Part shown: positions 34,239-45,794 of the stretch, in pieces
Numbering within the stretch: the stretch's first letter is position 1
Layout: each line of letters opens with the position of its first letter
From: Apricaphanius iberus
Lineage: Eukaryota; Chordata; Actinopteri; Cyprinodontiformes; Aphaniidae
Reading direction: 5' to 3'
NCBI GenBank assembly: GCA_028564705.1
Contig: JAPXFQ010001003.1
Location: 3,353,001 to 3,417,000 of the forward strand
DNA: 64,000 nt
Made by a program: the position numbers and the translations under genes
Notes under the pieces: generated by a model
Databases searched by the model: none
Told to the model about the DNA's origin: nothing
The model's input: the letters and a program-made list of their open reading frames with translations, nothing else

Positions 34239-35074
34239 CACACAAAAACTGAATTTAATTTAGCCCCTTATTCAGACTTCTATTTTTTTTTAAACCATAC
34301 CTGAAGAGACTTGAGTCGTAACAGAAAATACTAACAAACATAAAGACTTATTATTAACCATTGCCATTGATTAAATTTTTTTTTATTATGTTATGTTAAT
34401 TTTATGCTTATCTTGATACGTTTTCTATTTCTTTTTAAAGTTTTTAACACTTTATGATATTAATGGCTCACACCTCTGTATGCAAAAAACCAGGGTAATA
34501 ACTGTGTTAGTACAGCTGCTAAAGCTAATGAGCTACTCCCCGATGGCTGAGATTAGACTGTATCCAAAACACTGAGAGCCGACCTTAGTGACTGAGTGCT
34601 GGAGCCAATAGATCTTCCCATTTGAATTTTTTAAAAGCATTTTCATTTCTGATGACTGTAATGGAATACTGCCTAGAGGTTTTAAAAGCTGTCGGCGTCG
34701 TTAGGAGTGCAGTGTTGCGCCTGTCTCTGGGCAACCGTGACAGCAGCAGCACTGGTTTGCAGCGGAACAGGGTGTCCTGTTTGGGCCCCGCCATGAAAGT
34801 GTTGCTGACCATAGTATTTCCTGTTTTCTTTTGTTCATTATTTTTACGTTCAGTGTTAATGTGCTATTGGTTCAAAATGACTGAGTAATGGCTGTAGTAA
34901 CCAGCTCCCCAATAGGCAATGATGAAAAAGGAAGGGAATAATTTTTTATTGAACCCTGTTTCTTTTTTTTATTGCTCATCTATCGAGCCATATATGTTAT
35001 TGACCTATCATCCAGCCCTAGAATACATCAATTTTTCTATTCTGAATAAATGTTCATATCTAAGATAAATACCA
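34239..35074. other. No gene seen
   Basis: The 88-residue frame at 34622-34888 is hydrophobic but lacks a family match or splice context. The segment 34500-34810 is of higher complexity and free of recognised repeats. Confidence 0.45.
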
Positions 35075-35325
35075 TATTAAAACTGGTGGGGTAGGGAAAA
35101 ACAGTTTCTTTCCATCCAGCTATCTCTTTTTGCTTGTCCATGACCAGGTTGCAGTTGAGCAGCTGTGGGAGGAAAATCCAGAAATTCTTTGCTCCGTAGT
35201 TTCTTCTGAGGGATCCCAAGACATTACCAAGACAAAAATAATATATCATTTCTCCAGCAAGCTCTAGGTCCGCCCCGCGGTCTCCTCTGTAGGAAAAGTG
35301 TCTAGAAAACCTCCAAAGGAAGGTG
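35075..35325 (-). mobile_element. LINE 3' coding remnant
   Basis: The minus-strand frame reads RFSRHFSYRGDRGADLELAG, then NVLGSLRRNYGAKNFWIF and LLNCNLVMDKQKEIAGWKE. This matches the tail of a teleost non-LTR retrotransposon where TTTTCCTACAGAGGAGACCG, CGGGGCGGACC and TTGGGATCCCTC follow each other. The ORF here is only this tail; the upstream endonuclease and reverse transcriptase are absent. Confidence 0.6.
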
Positions 35326-35594
35326 TTAATACGCAATTCTCATCAGATTCCTGAATCATTGTAATTGATCTGGTTTAAATTCCAACGAAAGAAGACATTC
35401 TTACACGACTTACAAAAGTATTAAGTGAAAAAATTGACTGAATTTATGGAACTTTTCTTTTAATAACAAAAACTCAGAGGTTTACACTATAAAAATCAGA
35501 AAAGCGTGGAATGCAAAAATACTTGCCTCTTGAAATTCCTGTTTGCAGCTTACAACAAATCATGTTTGAGACCCAGAGTTTATGTGGCAGAATA

Positions 35595-35785
35595 TACATC
35601 AGGAGCTGCAGCATAAACATACCCACATTTATATAGGACCACTCAAAATCCAGACCTAAATCAAATTATGATCTGAGAAGAGATTTGGAAACAGATTTTC
35701 AAAAATGCCCACCTTCCAGTTTGATTGAGCTTGAGTTGTTTCGCAAAGAAGAATGAGCAAAAGCTATAATAACTATTTATTGAAA
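35595..35785 (+). mobile_element. Tc1/mariner relic (family 3), C-terminal part
   Basis: Contains CAAAATCCAGACCTAAATCA, degraded from the QSPDLNPI segment, then GAAGAGATTTGGAAACAG and TTGATTGAGCTTGAGTTG, followed by CGCAAAGAAGAATGAGCAAA. These are in Tc1 order. Weak traces may extend left to about 35400 (CAAAAGTATTAAGTG). Stops and indels are frequent. Confidence 0.65.
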
Positions 35786-36521
35786 CAACACATGTGCCAC
35801 ACATTTCAGAACTTCTTGCCCTTTTCTTTCCACTTCACAATTATGTCCAGTTTGGTATTGGTCTGTGACTTAAAATTCCCAATAACATGCATAGGAGTTT
35901 GAGATTGTAATGAGACAATATGCGGAAACAAAAAAAAGTTTTACTGGAAAGAATACAGACACTATATCTGGTGTCTTATTTCATAACTTTATTCCATAAT
36001 AATCTTTTTCCTCTAAAGTTTTACTTTCTTAAAGAAATAAAATTCTGCATCATAGATGGGTTTCTGTGCCTGTTTTTTTTCCTTGTCTTTTCCCTTTCAT
36101 CCACATATAACAATGAATTTTAATGGTCTCCATCCTTGACCTCATGGTAGCACTGCGCAGTGTTTAACAAATAAAAATGAAGACTGGGGGATCTTTCTCC
36201 AAGACTTGTTGTAAACCCACTTGTACTTCCTTCTATTCTCTAATTACACGGAGGCACTTGATCTCACACTTTGATGACGGAGATAAGATTAAGCATTCAT
36301 GAATGGGATTTTCCCCGCTTTGGTTTTCTGATACTCCTTTTGAAGCTCCCCCTCCTCTCTCCTATCTAGAGAATTTAGCTGTGCAGCACTCTGATGTCGC
36401 TGATAATCCTTTTACTTGACTAATTCTATTGTTGATAGTCAGATCTCCACATAGACATCAGAACATGCTAAAAGGTTCCTTCACAAAGATTGTTTTGTGT
36501 TTTCTTTGCTGTCTCCTCCAG
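35786..36521. other. No gene seen; intron-like sequence before the tanc2 exon
   Basis: AT-rich up to about 36200, then more balanced. The segment 36240-36520 directly ahead of the exon contains the polypyrimidine tract (TTTGCTGTCTCCTCCAG) ending at the acceptor. Confidence 0.5.
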
Positions 36522-36624
36522 GTTTCGTTCTGTAGTTGGATTTCCACTGCTGCAGTCATGTTTAGGAACAGCTTGAAGATGCTGCTGACCGGGGGAAAGA
36601 CCAACCGCAAGAGTCGCAGCAGCG
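36522..36624 (+). CDS. tanc2: tanc2-like first coding exon (5' UTR plus 22 codons)
   Basis: This exon carries the translation start of a TANC2 orthologue, a large postsynaptic-density scaffold with a P-loop ATPase region, ankyrin repeats and TPR repeats. A polypyrimidine tract ending CTCCTCCAG (to 36521) is the acceptor. The 36-nt leader is followed by ATG at 36558 (G at -3). The coding part reads MFRNSLKMLLTGGK, then TNRKSRSS, 22 residues, plus one base; the donor GTGAGT starts at 36625. From memory, vertebrate TANC2 proteins begin with nearly the same peptide and continue with an Asp, which a phase-1 G followed by AT would give. The Lys/Arg-rich end is typical of this N-terminus. Which fish paralogue (tanc2a or tanc2b) cannot be told. 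The exon is in-frame open upstream, so the start relies on the acceptor. No other tanc2 exon was recognised in the window; the rest lies beyond long introns. Confidence 0.78.
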
Positions 36625-37189
36625 GTGAGTGTGTTTGCTGATGCCCGTCACAAACAAGGACGCATCTGCCTGTCAGCTGCAGGAGGTGTCGACGAGGTCT
36701 CTCGGTTTATTTTTGGAAGCAGAAAAATTATACATCATTCTCAAAACTTTTAGCTGAATAAAACTATCCAACAGCTGGAGTGCAAGACCCTGAAAAACCT
36801 GTTTTTTGAGGTTAGATAAGACTGGGAAAGCCCCTTCGCTCTACTTGAATGTGAAAAACATCGGGCTGTGCAGGCGGAGGAATGGGTGAAATGGGATGGT
36901 AACACCACTATTATTTTCTCCTTTTTTTTCTCTTTCACTCGATCTGTCCTGTTGTCGAAACTTAAATCCAGCTTTCGATGGTATTTAAAGAACGTTATGC
37001 AAAGTCAAGCAGCAGTGGGAACAGTTGTTTCAATGAACACCAGGGAATTTCCTATGCGGCCTTACTGCTTAGGCTTTCGTAGGTGTTGGTTTTCTACCTT
37101 GTTATTTAAAACTTTACAGCTCTGATTTGTTGCATTCCTCTTCTGTCATCTAGCAGATGAAAATTGTTAAATGACCCTCTTCAGATCTC
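36625..37189. other. Intron, no further exon seen
   Basis: The start of the presumed first coding intron of tanc2. It begins GTGAGTGTGTTTGC. No repeat is recognised until the Harbinger miniature element. Confidence 0.5.
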
Positions 37190-37794
37190 TAAGGCTACGT
37201 CCACACTAAGCCGGATAAGGTTATACGGGGAGTTAGACGCCTAATGTTATCCACTCAACACGAGCATTTACGCCCCGTTTACGGTCCGTTTAAGGTCCCA
37301 TGATTGCGCAATCCAATGCTTACCTATGCATGTACTGGGCATGCGCGGGGAAAAACAAAAAAAACACAGATTGACGCGTATAATCTATGTCGCTGTCGGC
37401 GCCTCCTGGATCGCCTCCTGTGTCGCCTTCTCATCCGCAAGTAGGTTAGGGTTAACTTTGCAAAAGTCTGAATTTGCAAAAGAAGAAGTAGCATAGCGAG
37501 ACTCGTCTCCATCTTCGCTGTTGTCATTATATGCTGTCGCGTTGTTGTCGTCATCATTTTAGGATGCAGCATTTGATTGACGTTGCTGCTCTGATTTAGC
37601 CGGGGACTGGATAAGTTGCGTCCAGACGTGCTCGTTTAGCCGTTGAGACAACAGTTAGTCGGCTCTCTTACCCGGCTAATACTTATCCGGCCACAGACCA
37701 CAAACAAAGCCGCCTTGGTGTGGACGATAGGGGGGTGTAGACTAAATACTTATACGTTTAAGGCATTATCCGGCTTAGTGTGGACGTGGCCTAA
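37190..37794. mobile_element. PIF/Harbinger-like MITE, 599 bp, with TAA target duplication
   Basis: The element spans 37193-37791. The left end is GGCTACGTCCACACTAAGCC and the right end is its near-perfect inverse (25 of 26 bases over the outermost repeat). It is flanked by TAA at 37190-37192 and 37792-37794, the target site expected for PIF/Harbinger. Subterminal GGATAA and ACTTATCCGG motifs recur inside (near 37610 and 37680). An Arg-rich minus-strand frame within it is compositional. It sits in the tanc2 intron. Confidence 0.75.
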
Positions 37795-39127
37795 GGCGTG
37801 ATGGCTGAAGAAGAATTTATTTACTTATAGGAGTCATTTTTACAAGTGTGTTAAAAAAATGGGAACAGATTGATAGAAAGGACCTAAACAGTTTGTGACA
37901 CTACACTAATGCTGCCATTGGCTTGGGAACTTTTTATCTGCACTAAACAAATTTTTTAAGAAATCTGGACAGCTGCTTTACACCTCATGTTATAAATGTA
38001 CAGTTATCAAAACTGATTGTGATTATTCAAAAGCACACTTTCATAAAAAAAAGAAAAGAAAAAAAAGAAACAGAGTGACTTACGGCCAGACCACTGCGTA
38101 TATACCAGTATTAAGAAAACAAGCACCATGTCTAGCGACAAAGTAAGTAGAATCTTCCTTTAGTGGTGGGCAGACACGCCTGTACATATTTTTTTGGGTA
38201 CACGTAGATTTCGCAGGGTGAGCAGTTCTACGCTGCATCTGAAGCTGGGAACCAGTTAAATGCAGCCTAGACGGCTATGTTACTACACAAACACAAACAA
38301 TACCATTAGCTGCTAAAGTAATTTCCCTGCTTACAGCTTGGGATGTATAGGTCCAATATAACATAATTCTACTGAATCTGGAGCTCGCTTTGTAAAATGT
38401 CCAGTCTTTAAACATTCAGCGGTACACAGCAGCTGTTGCATGTTTACAGCTAATGCTACTGCACGTTAGGTCTCTCGAGTTATCGCTGAGATCATATCAA
38501 GCTCTAAACACAACCTATAATTTTTATTACCTGGTCACTGTGAAATTAACCATGTCAGCATCTAATTTCTATCCCAGATCTAGTTGAAGCGGGCTCCATT
38601 CGTAGATCATGTATCCTATATATATCCGGATGCCTGTCTGACTTTTATTATATTTTGCTTTTGACTCATGCTGCTGACAAAATGTTCTGCTTCCTAGTGT
38701 CACTTTTAGTGTGCTTTGAGTGGTGTATGATTGTTTGCCGGTTGCGGGAGAATCCATTTCCACAGCTGGATGAGCCGCAAGTCACGGTTGCCTTCATGTT
38801 TTGAAGTTGCCGAGAACGCGCAAGCGGTCTTGACTTATGTCACACCTGTAGGACAGCGTGGGAAATTCAGGCCCGATGTGGTTGAGCTGATTATTTTTGG
38901 TTAACAGCGCTTCATGACTCAATAACATAAAAAACTGGAGATGCATGTTTAGTTTTGTAAGAAGTCCTGCCTAATGCATATATATATAATTTAATTTTTT
39001 TCAAACACAGACCTGCTTTTAGTGGAATATCAACTTGTGACCCAGATATGTCTTAACAGCATTTATTTTTTGCCTCACTCAGAATCACCTAAATCCTATA
39101 TTACCTGAATTGGAATAAATACCGTCC
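37795..39127. other. No gene seen; possible transposon-derived segment 38.1-38.9 kb
   Basis: The segment has scattered CpGs and a five-codon start (ATG at 38128, MSSDK) running straight into GTAAGT at 38143. This resembles the spliced first exons of teleost DNA transposons. No termini were found. Confidence 0.3.
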
Positions 39128-39202
39128 ATCCGTTCATCCATCCATCCATCCATCCATCCATCCATCCATCCATCCATCCATCCATCCATCCATCCATCCA
39201 TG
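39128..39202. repeat. (CATC)n microsatellite
   Basis: About 18 uninterrupted tetranucleotide units. A possible tail of the same dispersed-repeat family as 33.9 kb on the other strand, but no body is attached. Confidence 0.9.
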
Positions 39203-40997
39203 TTTGTATTATTAGACAGTTTTATTATAGTTTGATTGTAAAATAAATATTAGTACCCATCTTTGTCCCTTTCTTATGCACTGATTCTTTGTGTGTATAT
39301 TTATTACTTTAGTCATATTTGTTTTAAAATGGCAGTCCTGTTCCAGTCCCAGAGCTCTTTTATTCTCCTAATCAGGGATTTGCACAGGTCTATTCAGACC
39401 TTGTCCCTCTATAGGCAATTATCTTAATCACTGCTTTAGTAATATGTGCTTCATTCTAAAAATATTTAAAAAAAATTAATTAATTACAGGATTATTTGAA
39501 AGGCAACGCATCACAATATGCATCTTATGTTAAACTGTATTTTTATTCAACTTTCTACTGTTATCAGGGATATGATTTGTCTATCATATTTTCTTAAAAA
39601 TACAACCTTATTCTTTAAAATATGAAAACATTGCTTATCAAAGCAGATGATTTCCCAAACTGCAATAATTAGGAAAGGCTTGAGCTACTTGCCAAATATT
39701 GTGCCCTCTCTACCTTTAACATGTATGTAGTAATGGTGTATGATGGGAATACGCCCTGGTGTTTTTACATGATCTGTTCTTCCAACCGCTAATCTGAACA
39801 CAGCAAGAAAATTGTCACGAAGATGGCGAGTGACAGATTTAATAAGACAGAGATAGGCTTTCTTTGATTGAAATAAAGTTAAGTTTTAGAACACCACAAT
39901 TTCATAAATGACCCCTTTCAGATTAATCAGATACCAGCAAAGAGGAGTTTCTAATATTTATATTTGAAAGTTTACCTTCATGAGAAGCAAAATTCTAATT
40001 ATATCACTCTTGAAATTGTTCCTTTTGTCTCTGCATTGACATATCTGTTAAATATTAAAACATGTAAAGAGCGGTTTTATTTAAGCAATGTAAAGAGTTA
40101 TTTTTGCATCACCATCATCGTTCCCCTATCAAGGAGGTGGAAAAGTGGCACTAGACTTGAAACAAAGACAACAGTCTGACACTGCAATTACAGTTATGGC
40201 ATCGGCTGATTACAAAATGAGAAATGGGGTTGAAAGGTTGGTGTGTCTGGACAGGGAGATTTTGCATGACTAATGGGCATTTAGAGAGATGGTCTGGAGA
40301 AATATGGTTAGATAGAAAAAAGAATGTGCCTGAACTTGCACATCCTCAGTCTGGTAGTTTAAATTATTCTGCATTTTGTAAGTTTGGTGTATTTTTTACA
40401 GTTTTATGTATTGTTCTTGTATCTGGCAAGAAAAAAAAGATTTGCTTTCTGAAAATCTTTAAAATTCCAAAACACACAAAAAAGTCAGAAGTTAAAAGAA
40501 CTTAAACTAAGCCTTATTTTACAGTACAATATAGAACATGCTGTTTTTAGGAATCTAAATCAACTTGCTACTGATGTAATTTCTATACATATGTATATAA
40601 ATATTAAGACATAAAGCTTGTTTCAAGATTCCTTGTGAAAACTGCTTCAGCACAAAGAAGCTGTCTGCTTGGCATAACTATTTTAGTAGCAAGTATTCAT
40701 TTGCATGCAGTTTGAGTATCAAACAGGTTTGCATTGTTGAAAAATAAATGTGTATATTGCCAATTCAGATTTATAAACACAATGTATAGTACTGAATAGA
40801 AAAACCACAAATGTGTAGCCCTTGAGATGCTGCAGAGTTTTTCTAATTTTCCCCTTTGGCTTGGTGAGACCAATGTACTTTCAAGAGCTTTGTTGATAAA
40901 ACTGTCAAATAAAACAGCCTAAAATTAGGGACTTGGATGTGTTAGCATGCCTGAAAATCTATAAAGTAAAATCTTCCAGTTTATTTGAGGTATTTTT
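39203..40997. other. No gene seen
   Basis: AT-rich intronic sequence with frames of no recognisable family. Confidence 0.55.
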
Positions 40998-41365
40998 TAA
41001 CGGTGCACCAATTCTATTTTTTCAGTCCCGATACCGATGCCTGGATTTTGTGCATCTGTCGATACCCGATACCGATGCGATACTATTGTTGAATGAATAA
41101 ACTGTAAAAATTCCATCTTATACCTTTCTTGAAAAGACTAAAGCCACCAGACTTTACTAGCTAAACATAACTAAGACACAATAACAGATGTAAAATATAA
41201 AATTACCACAAAAATAAAATGTCAAGTGCAAAATTTATATGTTTTTGTGAAGTTATTGCAGATTTTCAACATTTTGAGTATCAGTTAAGTTAAACCGATA
41301 CCAATATATTTACATTAGATGGTATTGGGGCCGATACCAGTACTGGTATCATTGATGCATCCCTA
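40998..41365. mobile_element. hAT MITE, 368 bp
   Basis: The left end TAACGGTGCACC and the right end (reverse complemented TAGGGATGCATC) are inverted repeats. CCGATACC motifs recur inside each arm (41030-41080 and 41295-41345). The flanking 8 bp agree at 7 of 8 positions: GTATTTTT at 40990-40997 and GAATTTTT at 41366-41373. This is the expected hAT duplication. There is no coding content. Confidence 0.75.
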
Positions 41366-41547
41366 GAATTTTTTCCTGAAATGCAAGTAATCCAAATTAC
41401 AGCATATCTCATCTACTCCTTTAGAAGGCTAATTATAATTCACACTGCACAACTTAAAATGTTGTGTACCATATAGCAAGAATCTTTTTTTAAATCATTA
41501 AAAAATAAAGGAAAAACTCAGATTTACTATTAAATAGACTGAACTTA

Positions 41548-41685
41548 AATAGTGCTTTTTATGTCATACTGACCACTTAAAGGACTTAACACTGGAGCCA
41601 CATTCACCCATTCACACTCCAAAGCAATACACTAGGCCATTGGGGACATTTGCCTTGCCCAGGGGCATATCAACATATTCTAAAT
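41548..41685 (-). repeat. tRNA-SINE body fragment (head missing)
   Basis: Contains CATTCACCCATTCACACTCC and TTGCCTTGCCCAGGGGCATA, the body of the SINE that is more complete at 45800-46022. The tRNA-like head is lost. Confidence 0.6.
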
Positions 41686-41799
41686 TGAACGTCTTTAGCG
41701 TTTTCTATTTGGGAATTGGGGAGGCAACAATTGCTAACTCTAAAAATTAAATTGTAATTAAACTTATCTGCTTTCTCTAACTCCTTTTTATAAAGGCTT

Positions 41800-42225
41800 C
41801 AAAATACTGAAAAACAGCTAACTTTGTCTTCTTTCCACTGTAATTAGCTTGACACATTGGCGACATCGCCTCTCCTCCATTAATTTTCAATGGGACATGC
41901 GTGAAAAAGCAATAATTCCGAGTCTCCATCCTTCTAAGGAAGACATGAAAATCATGTACATGAAATTTTGTGCTTCTGTATGTATTGTACAGAAGGCCTG
42001 CGATGCGATCCCAGAAAGTTGAGAAAAGTTCCACTTTTGATCACTGTCGCTCAGGTGAGGACCAATCATCGGAGGTCTAATTGATTGACAAATGAGCTGA
42101 CAGGATGCTACCTAGTCATCGCTGGGAAAACATGGAGGAAAAGTTGATACTCAACGTGTCAGATTTGCCAGAGCTTTCCGGTATTTCTACAATAGAATAT
42201 AGGATCAGTCTTGAGGTTTAGGCTG
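41800..42225 (+). mobile_element. PIF/Harbinger 5' region fragment
   Basis: Blocks such as GGCGACATCGCCTCTCCTCC, ATGCGATCCCAGAAAGTTGA and GACCAATCATCGGAGGTC precede a MADF-type start exon, as in teleost Harbinger elements. Neither terminus is identified. It ends against a hAT-like fragment at about 42220. Confidence 0.5.
42132..42221 (+). pseudogene. MADF-domain start fragment of a Harbinger-encoded protein
   Basis: A 29-codon frame begins MEEKLILNVSDLPEL and continues ISTIEYR before a TAG at 42219-42221. It fits the opening of a MADF (Myb/SANT-like) domain: an acidic start, the LI..V hydrophobic pair, then xPxLY replaced by LPELSG, then YR. PIF/Harbinger elements encode a Myb/MADF protein that assists the transposase in DNA binding. 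The following helices are missing because a hAT-like sequence abuts at the stop codon. The fragment is dead. Confidence 0.5.
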
Positions 42226-42400
42226 GGCGATTAATCAAATTTGTATCAAAATCATGATATAAAAAAGCTTGATGGCAATTAATCGTGGGGTTTGTTTTAA
42301 TCGTTATGCGAGTTGACCAATCCAGCCAAAGTACTACCTTGTTGTCAAGCTAACTGGCCAATCAAGTCGCAGAAAAAATTTGGTACTTAAAAGCTACAGG
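42219..42400. mobile_element. hAT-type repeat fragment
   Basis: Begins TAGGCTGGGCGATTAATCAAAT, a common hAT MITE terminus in teleosts, and continues with TTAATCG motifs. The opposite terminus was not found. Confidence 0.45.
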
Positions 42401-45400
42401 CCCATGCTGGTAGGTAAAACGAAAGTGCCGTGTCGAAGTATATGGCTTATGGGTTATGTGATGGGGACTACAACTAAGGAAAATAAAAGATTATAACTGC
42501 ACTTTTAATATAAGCTCAGGCCAAATAAAAAAATTATAGTTCACAAATACATCAAAATGTAATCGTCTGGCCCTTAGTAAGACAAGATAACTTTAACAAA
42601 AATTCATATGGAGAAAAAGGTTTCTACAGCTCTGCTTATATCAAAACTCTTAATATATTAAACTCCACAGACACTGACTTTTTTAGTGTCAGTTAGTATC
42701 TGAGTATTGATTTATTTATGGACAGTTTCAAGTTTCTTGCTGGTTTCAGTAACTCCGGTAACAATCTGAAGGCAGCAGCTGCTTGACAGGAATCAAGTTG
42801 CCCCACTCTAATTACAGGAGTCTAATTGATGGGTCATTCTCCACAGTAGTTGAAAATCTAATTAGAGATTATCCGATCAGCAAACATGCTTTGAGCTTTG
42901 AGGCACAAGCAAGAAGTGACAAAGCAACCAGAGCCTAATGCAGTCTAAATGTGGTTACAGAGCATTTCTGAACATTGAGTAGAGCCCAGCTGCATGGACT
43001 AAAAGTTATCGTACAGATTATACAATTTTTTGTTTTGTTGCCGTCATCATGTTTGCTGGTTTAAAGCCCTCTGTAAAATATTTCTGTCCCCTGCACTCAG
43101 TTTTACCTTAATATCAAGTTTTCTACGTAGCTTTATTTAAGCTTCTTGTCACGATTTTCCTGCAATTTTGTGGTTATCTTAAAATACCACAAAACTGTCT
43201 TTTCTTTTCTTTTTCTACCACATAAATTTCTACTTTATAAATTTGCCTTTTTTTGTTGGGATGTTTTTGTATTTCAACTGCTTTTAATTTCTGTGACTGA
43301 ACCTAAGTATATATTTTAGTTACAAATAAAACCTTAATGAAAATTAATGAATTTATGTTCAGTCCTTCTTTAAACTCTGATCTCTATATCATCAATTACT
43401 TCAATACTGGTTCATTTTCATACAATTTATCATTTATTTTATTTCTTTGTTAGCTTGGTCATTTATACCTCTGTCTGCGGAGCAGTTGTTTTTCAGAATT
43501 GAATAAATGCTAAATTTGCAAATAAATTTGAATGCAGATGCACATTTACATATATATTGCTAACTCACATTCAAAGCTAGCTATACAATATCCACCATTA
43601 AACATTAGAGAATGGATTATATGCACTGAGAAAAGTGGTTTGTCCCTATGGAATATTATCAGATAGATATAAGAAGAAGCTCTCAGAGGAGGGGCAGTGG
43701 CTGAACAGGAGCTTACTCTGGCTGATCTCCACAGAGAGACAGATTGGCACCGACTGCTCCACAGAATGTTCCCTTCCTTCCTGTATTAATGAACCAAAGG
43801 AAAAGTGAATGGAACCAGATCCTGTTAACAGGCGGCATCTCCATCTCCCTGCAGAGGGGCTTGCTTACTGAATGTGGGACATTTTGTGGTACCATTTACT
43901 ACAGATTTTTGAATACAAAGTAATAATAATAATGATAATAATAATACAAATAATATTTTAACTATTTTAGATAATTTATATGTTTTAAGAGTCTGTCTAT
44001 TGCTTAGTTGAAGGGGAAAGATATTAAAGAAAAGCTAAGAGGACAGTGCTAAAGGCTGGTTTTGGATATTTTGAAAAACTTAAAATAAATATTGCACAAG
44101 ACCAACATTAATCGATAAATCTCTTTTCATTCTTAGGGTTTCACAAAATGTAACTTGCACCCTATCTTTTTGGGTATTACAGGTTTACTGTATGGTTATA
44201 TGTATTGGTTCACCTAGCCCAAACCCTAGTTCGAACCACATTGTGAAAATACGGTGTAATATTAAAATCTATTTTTTTAAATGTATAATTCAGTTAAATT
44301 AAGTTGGAAATGTGCCCTTTTTTGATATTTATCTGAATAAATAATAAAATGCTTAATCATTAAGAAATTAAATAATATGCAATGGTTAGCTCTATGATTG
44401 AAAAAATAATGTGTTCTTATGTATGAAAAAGAATGTATGGTACAAGTTATTATTTGGTGAGTTTTGGCATATTCCATGGACATATTTTTCCTATAAAAAA
44501 TTACTAACACTTTAACTTTATGTGATTGTAAGAGGTTTTTGGGAAGATGTAGCAACAGACTGGTTGGTCAGAAGCTGAAAAATAACTTCATTTGCACACC
44601 ACCTTTGTGAGGAGTAACAAGGTGTGGAAGTGGAGTCAAGATAACTCATTGTTGGCCTTTTTTTTCTTATCAGTGAGGTGTTTGAATTTAATTGAGAGGA
44701 AGCACAGAGATGTAAGATACACAATATGAAAGTTGATTGAATTTTCTACTGCCTGTTGCCCTGCCCTGTCTGTTGCCTGTCTGCAATTCAATTGGGTAAT
44801 GAAAAAGAGGGACACTTGAAAGCTGAGAAAAATACAGCATGTTTAATTTTTGGATTTTCAGTCACTGCCATGAGACATGATGGACTTGCATTTGTTGGTA
44901 GCATTGTGGGAATCTTTGAGTTAAGAGTCTATATTCTCTTCGGAAACACACGCACTGCTGTTTTAGTAATATAATCAAGCTAACTTTGCTATGCTAAGCA
45001 CATTTTGCCTTTGTTTTATGAAAATGTAAATTCTATTTAAAAAAATAAGTAATTCTCTCTGACACTCTGATGTTGCATCTCCTACTAGGTAATTTTCGGT
45101 TGCTCATGGCAGGAAGGCTGGAGAACTTTTTTTTATTGTGTTCTAATATATTCTTGTGCTGTACTTCTTAAAGAGAAATTGTTATTGGAACAATCAAAGC
45201 TCTTCAAAAACCAATAATGGTAAATTGCTGATTTAAAACACCTGCATTGTAGAGGACAATTTCTTAACTTTATTCTATATCAAGCTGTGGCTCATTAACC
45301 TATTAGTAGCATAATTCCCACAAAGAGTCTGTGAATATAGTTCACAGCTGTTGAAGGGGGAGGTTTGACCTTTTGGTTACTAAGAACAACAGACTAATGT

Positions 45401-45794
45401 CTATGACCTTCTTCAGCTTCTCTGCAATGTGTTATTTAACTTTCACCCTTCAGCTGTTGACATCCCAAGGTGCATTTATGCCTTGTTGCCTGGGCAACTT
45501 AGAATCAACACAACTGTCCTATCACAGTGAATACCAGTTAATATACTGGTCCCAAAAAAAGAGTTGGAGTAATTTCTCACATCATGGAAAAAACGTTTGG
45601 CCTATTTCTCAACAAATTCATTTTTACCCTTTATCGGAAAATCGTATTGCAATTTTTATCTACTTTCCATAAGATTTGTTATCCTTTTCAGAAGAACACT
45701 ATGTCCTTTCTTAGCAACCTTCGTACTTAATTGAATAGGATGTTGAAAAGTAACTTCATTCGTGGGGTCAAATACAATTTACTGGTTGATCAGG
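42401..45794. other. No gene seen
   Basis: Mostly AT-rich. 42755-42980 is a repeat-free patch with three TAATT-type sites. A short (AAT)n lies near 43921-43948. No exon was recognised. Confidence 0.45.

Noticed and set aside
36429..36557. Upstream in-frame extension of the tanc2 exon to an ATG at 36429
   Set aside because: The extension crosses the polypyrimidine tract and AG acceptor at 36521. The recognised N-terminus starts at 36558, so the upstream part is intron and 5' UTR.
37324..37572. Arg-rich minus-strand open frame inside the Harbinger MITE
   Set aside because: The Arg run comes from GGC/GTC-rich low-complexity DNA within a non-coding element; no family match or splice sites.
39128..39202. 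CRISPR-like regular repeat
   Set aside because: Simple (CATC)n with no spacers in a vertebrate genome.
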